The notes under the pieces: model-generated
Seen by the model: only the letters and a program-made list of their open reading frames with translations
Databases searched by the model: none
Told to the model about the DNA's origin: nothing
Part shown: one piece after another, positions 7,019 to 16,229 of the stretch
Numbering within the stretch: position 1 is the stretch's first letter
Layout: the number at the start of each line of letters is the position of its first letter
Made by a program: the position numbers and the translations under genes
Assembly: GCF_003955715.1 (NCBI RefSeq)
Contig: NZ_CP034463.1
Coordinates: forward strand, 6,944,001 to 7,008,000
From: Streptomyces aquilus
Lineage (GTDB): Bacteria; Actinomycetota; Actinomycetes; Streptomycetales; Streptomycetaceae
Reading direction: 5' to 3'
DNA length: 64,000 nucleotides

Positions 7019-9131
7019 GGCGTGCCTCCTCCTCCTTCTCCTCGCGGGTCGGGAACAGCCCGGCCGGGGCGACGAGTTTCGACTCGACGTACGGCGCCTC
7101 GCTCAGCGTGGAGAGGGCCGGGCGTCGTACATGCCGGACACAGACCCTCAGCGCGTCGGCGATCACCACCACGATCAGCAGGGCGAGGACCGCGGTGAGG
7201 ACGCCGTCGACCGTGGAGTTGGTGACCACGGTGTGCATGTCGTCCATGTTCTTCGCGGGCGGCAGGACCTCACCCCGGTCGATGGCGTCCTGGAAGACGG
7301 ACCGCTGCTTGAAGAAGCCCACCTTGGGGTCGTCGGAGAACACCTTCTGCCAGCTCGCGGTCAGCGTGACGGTGGCGTCCCAGACGAGCGGGACGCCGGT
7401 GATCCAGGCCCACTTGAGGCGCCCGGACTTCACCAGCAGGGTGGTGCAGACGGCCAGGGCGACGGCGGCGAGCAGCTGGTTGGAGATGCCGAAGATCGGG
7501 AAGAGCTGGTTGATCCCGCCGAGCGGTTCGTGGACGCCCACCCAGAGGAAGTAGCCCCACAGTCCGCACACGAGCGCGCTGGTGATGACGAGTCCGGGCT
7601 TCCAGCTCACGTTCTTGAAGGGCCTGATGACGTTGCCCAGCATGTCCTGGAGCATGAACCGGCCCACGCGGGTACCGGCGTCCAGCGCGGTCAGGATGAA
7701 CAGCGCCTCGAACATGATCGCGAAGTGGTACCAGAAGGCGCGCAGGCTCCCGCCGGTGACCTTGGAGAAGATCTCCGAGACACCGATGGCGAGCGTGGGC
7801 GCGCCGCCGGTGCGGGACAACAGGCTTGATTCCTCGACGCGTTCGGCGGCTCGGGCCAGGTCGTCCGGGGAGATGGAGTAGCCCCAGCCGGTCACCACCC
7901 GGGACGCTTCCTGCACGGTGGTGCCGATGGCCCCGGAGGGCGCGTTCATCGCGAAGTACAGGCCCGGGTCGATGATGCTGGCCGCGACCAGCGCCATGAC
8001 GGCCACCGACGACTCCATCAGCATGGAGCCGTAGCCGATCATGCGGACCTGCGTCTCCTTCTGGATCATCTTGGGCGTGGTGCCACTCGAAATGAGCGAG
8101 TGGAAGCCGGACAGCGCCCCGCAGGCGATGGTGATGAAGACGAAGGGGAACAACGACCCGGCGAAGACAGGGCCGTTGCCGCGCGAGGCGAAGTCCGTCA
8201 CCGCGTCCATCTTCAGCGTGGGCAGCGCGATCACGACGCCCAGCGCCAGCAGGAGGATGGTGCCGATCTTCATGAAGGTGGAGAGGTAGTCGCGGGGTGC
8301 GAGGAGCATCCACACCGGCAGGATCGACGCGATGAAGCCGTACGCCACCAGCCAGACGACCAGCGTCGAGGGGGCGAGCGTGAAGGTGTCGGCCCAGGAC
8401 GACTCCGCCACCCAGCGCCCGGCGACCAGCGCGAGCAGCAGCAGGGCCACGCCGATGAGCGAGACCTCGCTGACCCGGCCGGGGCGCAGGACGCGCAGAT
8501 AGAAGCCCATCAGCAGGGCGATCGGGATCGTCATCGCGATGGAGAAGGTGCCCCAGGGGGACTGGGCGAGGGCGTTGACGATGACCAGCGCCAGCACCCC
8601 GAGCAGGATGATCATGATGGCGAAGGCGGCGATGAGCGCGGCCGCGCCGCCGAACGGGCCGATCTCCTCGCGGGCCATCTGGCCGAGGGAGCGTCCGTCG
8701 CGGCGGGTCGAGAAGAACAGCACCACCATGTCCTGCACGGCCCCGGCGAAGACGACGCCCGCGATGATCCAGATCGTGCCGGGCAAGTAGCCCATCTGCG
8801 CGGCCAGTACGGGGCCGACGAGCGGGCCGGCGCCGGCGATCGCGGCGAAGTGATGGCCGAGGAGGACCCGTCGGTCGGTGGGATGGAAGTCGATGCCGTT
8901 GTTCAGGCGCTCGGCCGGGGTGGCCCTGGTCCGGTCGACCTTGAGGACCTGGTACGCGATGAACTTCGCGTAGAAGCGATAGGCGATGGCGTACGAGCCG
9001 AGGGCCGCGGCGACCATCCAGGCGGCGGAGACGTCCTCGCCGCGGGCGAGCGCGAGCACGGCCCAGCCGGTGGCTCCGACCAGCGCGACAAGGGTCCAGA
9101 TGACGGTGGTTCGGACGTTCGCGGTACGCAC
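6990..9131 (-). CDS. cstA: Carbon starvation protein CstA (pyruvate/peptide permease family)
   Basis: 713 residues from GTG at 9131, preceded by GGGAGG. About 16-18 hydrophobic segments cover the whole chain. Family signatures include NGIDFHPTDRRVLLGHHFAAIAGAGP near residue 80 and GFHSLISSGTTPKMI near residue 340. CstA proteins import pyruvate, and possibly peptides, when carbon is scarce. Overlap with the YbdD-like gene indicates an operon. Lying next to the MctP-like system, it makes this a small-carboxylate uptake region; dasR follows upstream with its own promoter. Confidence 0.95.
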   Translation of the reverse strand: MRTANVRTTVIWTLVALVGATGWAVLALARGEDVSAAWMVAAALGSYAIAYRFYAKFIAYQVLKVDRTRATPAERLNNGIDFHPTDRRVLLGHHFAAIAGAGPLVGPVLAAQMGYLPGTIWIIAGVVFAGAVQDMVVLFFSTRRDGRSLGQMAREEIGPFGGAAALIAAFAIMIILLGVLALVIVNALAQSPWGTFSIAMTIPIALLMGFYLRVLRPGRVSEVSLIGVALLLLALVAGRWVAESSWADTFTLAPSTLVVWLVAYGFIASILPVWMLLAPRDYLSTFMKIGTILLLALGVVIALPTLKMDAVTDFASRGNGPVFAGSLFPFVFITIACGALSGFHSLISSGTTPKMIQKETQVRMIGYGSMLMESSVAVMALVAASIIDPGLYFAMNAPSGAIGTTVQEASRVVTGWGYSISPDDLARAAERVEESSLLSRTGGAPTLAIGVSEIFSKVTGGSLRAFWYHFAIMFEALFILTALDAGTRVGRFMLQDMLGNVIRPFKNVSWKPGLVITSALVCGLWGYFLWVGVHEPLGGINQLFPIFGISNQLLAAVALAVCTTLLVKSGRLKWAWITGVPLVWDATVTLTASWQKVFSDDPKVGFFKQRSVFQDAIDRGEVLPPAKNMDDMHTVVTNSTVDGVLTAVLALLIVVVIADALRVCVRHVRRPALSTLSEAPYVESKLVAPAGLFPTREEKEEEARHEVGTAAGP

Positions 9132-9205
9132 AGGGCGGTCCTCCCGTCCATACGGAGACGGGAGGACCGTAGAGCAGGATGTGCGGTTGCGCTACACCAC
9201 CGGCA

Positions 9206-10223
<1,018 letters not shown>

Positions 10224-10278
10224 GGTCCAGGGCCCCAGCTTCGTGGGCGGGGGGTGTGGGCATCCTGAGGAGGATGGC

Positions 10279-11556
10279 GTGAAGCGCAAGCTCATTACCG
10301 CGATCGGTGTCGCGGCCATGTTGGTCTCCGTCGCGGCGTGTGGGGGCGACGACGGCGACAGTGGTGACAAGGCGGGGGCGGACGGTTACGCCGGCCAGAC
10401 CCTCACCGTCTGGGTCATGGACGGCTCCTCGCCGGACCAGTGGCAGAAGGACGTCCAGGCCGCCTTCGAGAAGAAGACCAAGGCCAAGGTCAAGTTCGAG
10501 ATCCAGCAGTGGAACGGCATCCAGCAGAAGCTGACCACCGCCCTGTCGGAGGAGAACCCGCCCGACGTCTTCGAGATCGGCAACACCCAGACCCCGGCCT
10601 ACGCCAAGACCGGCGGCCTCGCCGACCTCGCCGACCTCAAGTCGTCGATCGGCGCCGACTGGACCGAGTCCCTGAACAAGTCCTCGATCTACGACGGCAA
10701 GCAGTACGCGGCGCCCTGGTACTTCGCCAACCGCGTCGTCATCTACAACAAGAAGGTCTGGGCCGACGCCGGCATCAAGGACACCCCGAAGACCCGGGAC
10801 GAGTTCTACGCCGACCTCAAGCAGATCGGCGAGAAGACCAAGGCCGAGCCGATCTACCTGCCCGGCCAGAACTGGTACCACTTCGTCGGTCTCACCATCG
10901 GTGAGGGCGCCGAGCTGGTGAAGAAGGACGGCGACAAGTACGTCTCCAACCTGGCCGACCCGAAGGTCGCCGCCGCCATGGAGACCTACAAGAAGTTCCA
11001 GGCCCTGTCCAAGGCCCCCAAGGACAAGGACGAGGCCACCCCGCAGCAGGCCGAGGTCTTCGCCAAGGGCAACGTCGGTGCCTTCATCGGCATGGGCTGG
11101 GAGGCCGGCACGGCCATCGCCGCCAACAAGAAGATCGAGTCGGACATCGGCTACTTCACCATCCCCGGTGCCACGGCCGACAAGCCCGAGGGTGTCTTCC
11201 TCGGCGGCTCCAACCTCGCGGTCGCCGCGGGCAGCAAGAAGCAGGAGCTCGCCAAGGAGTTCCTGAAGATCGCCCTGTCCGACAAGTACGAGGGCGAGCT
11301 GGCCAAGCTCAACGGCGTCATCCCGAACAAGGAGGCCCTCCAGAGCAACCTGAAGGGCAACGCCGTCGCCGAGGCCGCCGCGCCGGCCGCCGCCGGTGGT
11401 GGCACCACGCCGCTGATCCCCGAGTGGGCCGCGGTCGAGAACGCCCCCAACCCGGTCAAGACGTACATGACCGCCGTCCTCAACGGCAAGTCACCGGCCG
11501 AGGCCGCCAAGCAGGTCGAGAGCGAGTTCAACAAGCGCCTCGCCCAGCAGCAGTAA
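10279..11556 (+). CDS. dasA: DasA: chitobiose-binding lipoprotein of the DasABC transporter
   Basis: 425 residues from GTG at 10279, preceded by GAGGAGG. The signal peptide MKRKLITAIGVAAMLVSVAAC ends in a lipobox (VAAC), so the mature protein is a membrane-anchored lipoprotein on the cell surface. The rest is a family 1 sugar-binding protein (LTVWVMDGSS near the N-terminus, NVGAFIGMGWEAGTA in the middle). In S. coelicolor DasA binds chitobiose from chitin breakdown. It is first of dasABC-dasD, under DasR boxes; a hairpin follows the gene and would keep dasA mRNA in excess over dasBC. Confidence 0.95.
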   Translation: MKRKLITAIGVAAMLVSVAACGGDDGDSGDKAGADGYAGQTLTVWVMDGSSPDQWQKDVQAAFEKKTKAKVKFEIQQWNGIQQKLTTALSEENPPDVFEIGNTQTPAYAKTGGLADLADLKSSIGADWTESLNKSSIYDGKQYAAPWYFANRVVIYNKKVWADAGIKDTPKTRDEFYADLKQIGEKTKAEPIYLPGQNWYHFVGLTIGEGAELVKKDGDKYVSNLADPKVAAAMETYKKFQALSKAPKDKDEATPQQAEVFAKGNVGAFIGMGWEAGTAIAANKKIESDIGYFTIPGATADKPEGVFLGGSNLAVAAGSKKQELAKEFLKIALSDKYEGELAKLNGVIPNKEALQSNLKGNAVAEAAAPAAAGGGTTPLIPEWAAVENAPNPVKTYMTAVLNGKSPAEAAKQVESEFNKRLAQQQ

Positions 11557-11562
11557 GGGCAA

Positions 11563-11595
11563 CGGGGCGGGGGCCGGCCGACGGTCCCCGCCCCG
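11563..11595 (+). terminator. dasA-dasB intercistronic hairpin
   Basis: Perfect 10-bp stem, CGGGGCGGGG (11563-11572) with CCCCGCCCCG (11586-11595), loop of 13 nt, in the 71-nt gap after dasA. Such hairpins between a binding-protein gene and its permease genes act as partial terminators or 3' stabilisers. Role inferred. Confidence 0.7.
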
Positions 11596-11627
11596 CCTTC
11601 CGGTAGGTCGAGTAGAGAGACGCGAGC

Positions 11628-12608
11628 ATGACCGTGCAGACCGAACGGCCGCCCTCCGGTCCGGTGGACGTGACGAAAGTGGACCAGCGGGGGCCCGGTG
11701 CGCAGCGGCCCGCCTCCCGCGCGGGCGCGCTCGCCCCGTACCTCCTGCTGCTGCCGGCCTGCGCGGCCACCGTGCTGCTGCTCGGCTGGCCGCTGCTGAA
11801 GGACCTCCTGCTGTCGTTCCAGAACCTCAACATGGGACAGCTGATCCAGCATGTCACCGAGTGGAACGGCATCGAGAACTACAAACAGGCCCTCACCGGC
11901 GAGGACTTCTGGCGCGTCACCGGCCGCTCGATCCTCTTCACGGCCGTCAACGTCGTCCTGACCATGCTCCTGGGCGCCCTGGTCGGCCTGCTCCTTGCCC
12001 GCCTCGGCAAGCGGATGCGGGTCACCCTGATGATCGGGCTCGTGCTGGCCTGGGCGATGCCCGTGGTCGCCGCGACCACCGTCTACCAGTGGCTCTTCGC
12101 CCAACGCTTCGGCGTCGTCAACTGGGTCCTGGACAAGCTCGGTTGGCACTCCATGGCCGACTACAGCTGGACCAGCAGCCAGCTGTCGACGTTCTTCGTC
12201 GTGACCGTGCTGATCGTCTGGCAGTCGATCCCGTTCGTCGCCATCAACCTGTACGCCGCCACGACCACGATCCCCGGTGAGCTGTACGAGGCCGCGGCCC
12301 TGGACGGCGCGGGCGCCTGGAAGAGCTTCACGACCGTGACGCTGCCGTTCCTGCGCCCCTTCCTCTACGCCACGACCTTCCTGGAGGTCATCTGGATCTT
12401 CAAGGCGTTCGTGCAGGTCTTCACCATCAACGGCGGCGGCCCCGACCGGCTCACCGAGATCCTGCCCGTCTACGCCTACATCGAGGGCGTCGGCAACCAG
12501 CACTACGGCATGGGCGCCGCGATCGCCGTCCTGACCATCCTGATCCTGCTGGTCATCACCGCGTACTACCTGCGGATCGTGCTCAAGCAAGAGGAGGACG
12601 AGCTGTGA
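11628..12608 (+). CDS. dasB: DasB: sugar ABC transporter permease
   Basis: 326 residues with six membrane segments after a Pro-rich, hydrophilic N-terminus of about 35 residues. The binding-protein-dependent permease EAA loop is seen as ELYEAAALDGAGAWKSFTTVTLPFLRP, which docks onto the ATPase. It forms the membrane channel with DasC for chitobiose uptake. No ATPase gene is in the cluster; in Streptomyces the shared ATPase MsiK energises Das. The stop overlaps the dasC start (GTGA). Confidence 0.95.
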   Translation: MTVQTERPPSGPVDVTKVDQRGPGAQRPASRAGALAPYLLLLPACAATVLLLGWPLLKDLLLSFQNLNMGQLIQHVTEWNGIENYKQALTGEDFWRVTGRSILFTAVNVVLTMLLGALVGLLLARLGKRMRVTLMIGLVLAWAMPVVAATTVYQWLFAQRFGVVNWVLDKLGWHSMADYSWTSSQLSTFFVVTVLIVWQSIPFVAINLYAATTTIPGELYEAAALDGAGAWKSFTTVTLPFLRPFLYATTFLEVIWIFKAFVQVFTINGGGPDRLTEILPVYAYIEGVGNQHYGMGAAIAVLTILILLVITAYYLRIVLKQEEDEL

Positions 12609-13435
12609 AGCGCTCGCTGCTCAGCCGCATCTGGCCCAACGCCACGGCCGTCATCCTGTTCGCCGGCTTCGTCTTCCCCGTCTACTGGATGTTCGCCACG
12701 GCCCTCAAGCCGACCGGCGACATCATCTCGGAGAACCCGGTCTGGTTCCCGACCCACATCACCTTCGAGCACTTCAAGACCGCCACGGGCGTCGACCACT
12801 TCTGGACGTACGTCACCAACTCGCTGATCGTCACGGTCTGCGCGGTCCTCCTGTCCCTCGCCGTCGCCCTGGCCGGCGCCTTCGCGCTCGCCCGGATGCG
12901 GTTCAAGGGCCGCCGGGGCTTCATCATCGGGTTCATGCTGGCCCAGATGGCGCCCTGGGAGGTCATGATCATCGCGATGTACATGATCGTGCGGGACGCG
13001 TCCATGCTGAACAGCCTGGTCCCGCTGACCGCCTTCTACATGATGATGATCCTGCCCTTCACGATCCTGACGCTGCGCGGCTTCGTCGCCGCCGTGCCCA
13101 AGGAACTGGAGGAGGCGGCGATGGTCGACGGCTGCACCCGCGCTCAGGCCTTCCGCAAGGTGATCCTCCCGCTGCTCGCCCCCGGTCTGATGTCCACCTC
13201 GCTCTTCGGCTTCATCACCGCCTGGAACGAGTTCCCGCTGGTCCTGGTCCTGAACAAGGAGGCGGAGGCCCAGACCCTGCCCCTGTGGCTGTCCAGCTTC
13301 CAGACCGCCTTCGGCGACGACTGGGGCGCGACCATGGCGGCGTCCTCCCTCTTCGCCGTCCCGATCCTGATCCTCTTCGTCTTCCTGCAGCGCAGGGCCG
13401 TCAATGGTCTGACGGCCGGCGCGGTGAAGGGATAA
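12605..13435 (+). CDS. dasC: DasC: sugar ABC transporter permease
   Basis: 276 residues from GTG at 12605, overlapping the dasB stop by 4 nt. MalG-type permease with six membrane segments; the EAA motif is ELEEAAMVDGCTRAQAFRKVILPLLAPG. With DasB it forms the channel of the chitobiose importer. The C-terminal AVNGLTAGAVKG ending is typical of this family. The next gene starts 9 nt later, so the operon continues into the glucosaminidase. Confidence 0.95.
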   Translation: MKRSLLSRIWPNATAVILFAGFVFPVYWMFATALKPTGDIISENPVWFPTHITFEHFKTATGVDHFWTYVTNSLIVTVCAVLLSLAVALAGAFALARMRFKGRRGFIIGFMLAQMAPWEVMIIAMYMIVRDASMLNSLVPLTAFYMMMILPFTILTLRGFVAAVPKELEEAAMVDGCTRAQAFRKVILPLLAPGLMSTSLFGFITAWNEFPLVLVLNKEAEAQTLPLWLSSFQTAFGDDWGATMAASSLFAVPILILFVFLQRRAVNGLTAGAVKG

Positions 13436-13444
13436 CGCCACCCG

Positions 13445-14932
13445 ATGACGACTTTCGCCAAGGGCACCGACACCCTCACGCGCGACGCGCTCACGGTCCT
13501 CCAGCCCGGCTTCACCGGCACCACCGCCCCCGACTGGCTGCTGCGCCGCCTGGGCGAGGGCCTGGCCTCGGTGGGCCTGTTCGGCCGCAACATCGCCTCG
13601 CCGGACCAACTCTCCGCCCTGACCGCCCAGTTGCGCGCCGAGCGCGACGACGTCCTGGTCGCGATCGACGAGGAGGGCGGCGACGTCACACGTCTTGAGG
13701 TGCGCACCGGCTCCAGCTTCCCCGGCAACCACGCCCTGGGCGCGGTCGACGACGTGGACCTCACCCGCGAGGTCGCCTTCGAACTCGGCCGCCGTCTCGC
13801 CGCCTGCGGGGTGAACCTCAACTGGGCCCCCTCGGCGGACGTGAACTCGAACCCGTCGAATCCCGTGATCGGGGTCCGCTCCTTCGGTTCCGCCGCCGAC
13901 CTGGTCGCCCGCCACACCGCCGCCTATGTCACCGGCCTCCAGTCGGCCGGCGTGGCGGCCTGCACCAAGCACTTCCCGGGCCACGGCGACACCGCGACCG
14001 ACTCCCACCACGCCCTGCCCCGCATCGACGCGGACGCCTCGGTCCTGCCGGAGCGCGAACTCGCCCCGTTCCGCGCCGCGATCGCCGCCGGCAGCCGCGC
14101 GGTGATGAGCGCCCACATCCTGGTCCCGGCCCTGGACCCCGACCACCCGGCGACCCTCTCCCGCAAGATCCTGACCGACCTGCTGCGCGGCGAACTCGGC
14201 TATGACGGCCTGATCGTCACCGACGGCATGGAGATGCAGGCGATCGCCGCCGGCTACGGCATCGAACGCGGCAGCGTCCTCGCCATCGCGGCCGGCGCCG
14301 ACGCGATCTGCGTGGGCGGCGGCCTGGCCGACGACGAGACGGTACGACGGCTGCGCGACGCCCTGGTCTCGGCCGTCCGCTCCGGCGACCTCCCCGAGGA
14401 ACGCCTCGCGGACGCCGCCGACCGCGTCCGCGCCCTCGCTCGCTGGACGGCGGCGGCCTCGGCGGCGGACGCCCCGGCCACCGGCGACCCGGACGTCGGC
14501 CTGCGCGCCGCCCGCCGCGCCCTGACCCTCACCGGCGCCGACGGCTTCACCCCGCTCGCCGAGGCACCGTTCGTCGCCGCCTTCACCCCGGTCGCGAACA
14601 TCGCGGTCGGCGACGAGACCCCGTGGGGTGTGGCCGCGGAACTCACCCGCCTCCTGCCCGGCACCGACACCGGCAGCTTCGTCGGGGACGGCGCCGGCAT
14701 GGCGGCCCTGGCCGCGGCGGGCCGCCGCCGCATCGTCGCCGTGGTCCGCGACGAGCACCGCCACCCCTGGATGGGCTCGGCCCTCGACTCGGTCCTGCGC
14801 ACCCGCCCGGACACGATCGTGGTCGAGATGGGCGTCCCCCAGGCCCCGCCCCGAGGCGCCCTGCACATCGCGACCCACGGCGCGGCCCGGGTGTGCGGAC
14901 GGGCGGCGGCGGAGGTCATCGCGGGGGAGTAG
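13445..14932 (+). CDS. dasD: Glycoside hydrolase family 3 beta-N-acetylglucosaminidase (DasD)
   Basis: 495 residues, no signal peptide, so cytoplasmic. KHFPGHGDT (residues 175-183) is the NagZ/GH3 signature, with the Asp-His acid/base dyad D186/H188 in DSHHALP and the nucleophile D260 in VTDGMEM. A C-terminal domain of about 130 residues follows the barrel. As the last gene of the das operon it should split imported chitobiose to GlcNAc, feeding NagA/NagB. It starts 9 nt after dasC. A 19-bp tandem repeat begins 3 nt after its stop. Confidence 0.93.
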   Translation: MTTFAKGTDTLTRDALTVLQPGFTGTTAPDWLLRRLGEGLASVGLFGRNIASPDQLSALTAQLRAERDDVLVAIDEEGGDVTRLEVRTGSSFPGNHALGAVDDVDLTREVAFELGRRLAACGVNLNWAPSADVNSNPSNPVIGVRSFGSAADLVARHTAAYVTGLQSAGVAACTKHFPGHGDTATDSHHALPRIDADASVLPERELAPFRAAIAAGSRAVMSAHILVPALDPDHPATLSRKILTDLLRGELGYDGLIVTDGMEMQAIAAGYGIERGSVLAIAAGADAICVGGGLADDETVRRLRDALVSAVRSGDLPEERLADAADRVRALARWTAAASAADAPATGDPDVGLRAARRALTLTGADGFTPLAEAPFVAAFTPVANIAVGDETPWGVAAELTRLLPGTDTGSFVGDGAGMAALAAAGRRRIVAVVRDEHRHPWMGSALDSVLRTRPDTIVVEMGVPQAPPRGALHIATHGAARVCGRAAAEVIAGE

Positions 14933-14935
14933 GGG

Positions 14936-15087
14936 CCCCTACGACGCCAAGCTGTCCCTGCGACGACAAGCGGTCCCTGCGACGACAAGCGGTCCCTGCG
15001 ACGACAAGCGGTCCCTGCGACGACAAGCGGTCCCTGCGACGACAAGCGGTCCCTGCGACGACAAGCGGTCCCTACGACGACAACAGG
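14936..15087. repeat. 19-bp tandem repeat, 8 units, between dasD and nagB
   Basis: Eight head-to-tail units at 14936, 14955, 14974, 14993, 15012, 15031, 15050 and 15069. The six inner ones are identical (TCCCTGCGACGACAAGCGG); the first and last are diverged. There are no spacers, so it is not a CRISPR. It lies between the convergent dasD and nagB, just before their shared terminator. Identity between units points to recent expansion. Confidence 0.95.
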
Positions 15088-15118
15088 CGCCGGTTCCCCA
15101 CCAGGGAACCGGCGCCTG
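15084..15118. terminator. Bidirectional terminator between dasD and nagB
   Basis: Perfect 15-bp stem CAGGCGCCGGTTCCC / GGGAACCGGCGCCTG with loop CACCA, placed between convergent genes and 19 nt from the nagB stop. Confidence 0.85.
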
Positions 15119-15137
15119 CGCGCTGTGTGCCGCAGCC

Positions 15138-15923
15138 TCAGATCCCCTGCCAGTCCGGCTTGTTGACGTACGTGTGCCGGAAGTAGTCCGCCAGCTTCAG
15201 CTTGGACGCGGCACCCTCGTCGACGACGACGGTGGCATGCGGGTGGAGCTGGAGAGCCGACGCCGGGCACACGGCCGCGACCGGCCCTTCCACCGTCGCC
15301 GCCACCGCGTCCGCCTTGCCCTCACCGGTGGCCAGCAGTACCAGGTGCCGGGCCTCCAGGATCGTCCCGATGCCCTGCGTGATCACGTGGTGCGGGACCT
15401 GGGAGATGTCCCCGTCGAAGAACCGCGCGTTGTCGACCCGCGTCTGCTCGGTCAGCGTCTTGATCCGGGTGCGGGAGGCCAGCGAGGAGCACGGCTCGTT
15501 GAACCCGATGTGCCCGTCGGTCCCGATCCCGAGCACCTGCAGATCCACCCCGCCGGCCGCCGCCAGCGCCGCGTCGTACGCCTCACAGGCGCCCGGGATG
15601 TCCTCGGCGGTCCCGTCCGGGCCCATGAACGCGTCCATCCCGATCCCGAGCGGCTCCAGCACCTCACGGCGCAGCACCGAACGGTACGACTCCGGATGCT
15701 CCGCCGGCAGCCCCACGTACTCGTCGAGCTGGGCGATCCGCGCCCGCGAGGCATCCACGGCACCGGACCGCACCTTGGCCGTCAGCGCCTGGTAGATGGG
15801 CAGCGGCGTCGAGCCGGTGGCCACCCCGAGCAGGGCGTCGGGCTTGCGCCGCAGGAGCTGCGCCATGGCCTCGGCGATGAGCTCGCCACCCGCCTTGGCG
15901 TCCGGAACGATGACAACTTCCAC
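15138..15923 (-). CDS. nagB: Glucosamine-6-phosphate deaminase
   Basis: 261 residues from GTG at 15923 (MEVVIVPDAKAGGELIAEAM), the normal length; a longer reading to 15986 would run into the DasR box. Converts glucosamine-6-phosphate to fructose-6-phosphate and ammonia in the cytoplasm. Family motifs are GVATGSTPLPIYQAL near residue 38, QLDEYVGLP (catalytic Asp) near residue 68 and GIGTDGHIGFNEP (catalytic His and Glu) near residue 130. A DasR box lies 63 bp upstream. Confidence 0.97.
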   Translation of the reverse strand: MEVVIVPDAKAGGELIAEAMAQLLRRKPDALLGVATGSTPLPIYQALTAKVRSGAVDASRARIAQLDEYVGLPAEHPESYRSVLRREVLEPLGIGMDAFMGPDGTAEDIPGACEAYDAALAAAGGVDLQVLGIGTDGHIGFNEPCSSLASRTRIKTLTEQTRVDNARFFDGDISQVPHHVITQGIGTILEARHLVLLATGEGKADAVAATVEGPVAAVCPASALQLHPHATVVVDEGAASKLKLADYFRHTYVNKPDWQGI

Positions 15924-15985
15924 GCTGGGCCTGCCGATCTGAGAGACGGTCTGTGAGAGGGCTCGACTGGACCCGAAACGGGCCA

Positions 15986-16001
15986 TGTGGTTTAGACCAA
16001 T
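15986..16001. promoter_or_regulatory. DasR box (dre) upstream of nagB
   Basis: ATGTGGTTTAGACCAATC region with core TGGTTTAGACCA (15988-15999), one mismatch from the DasR consensus. It sits between the divergent nagB and SIS gene, 63 bp from the nagB start and 229 bp from the other. Confidence 0.85.
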
Positions 16002-16229
16002 CTAACAGAATCGGGCCAACGGGCCCAGGGGAGAAGGGGCGGGTGGAGCCGCCGGTCACGAGGGCGGACGCCTCCCCACCAGCCGGACGCCGACCGTGCG
16101 TCACATGGAGGACAGGCGCCGTTCCGCCCGGGGGAGTGAAATGGGACTGCCGATGCGATGCTGGTGCGCCACCGCACCTCTACGCACGTCTACGCACCCC
16201 CGCACCTCACGCCCCGGGAGGCCCCCGCG

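Noticed and set aside
14936..15087. CRISPR array
   Set aside because: The 19-bp units are directly adjacent, with no spacers and no cas genes nearby.
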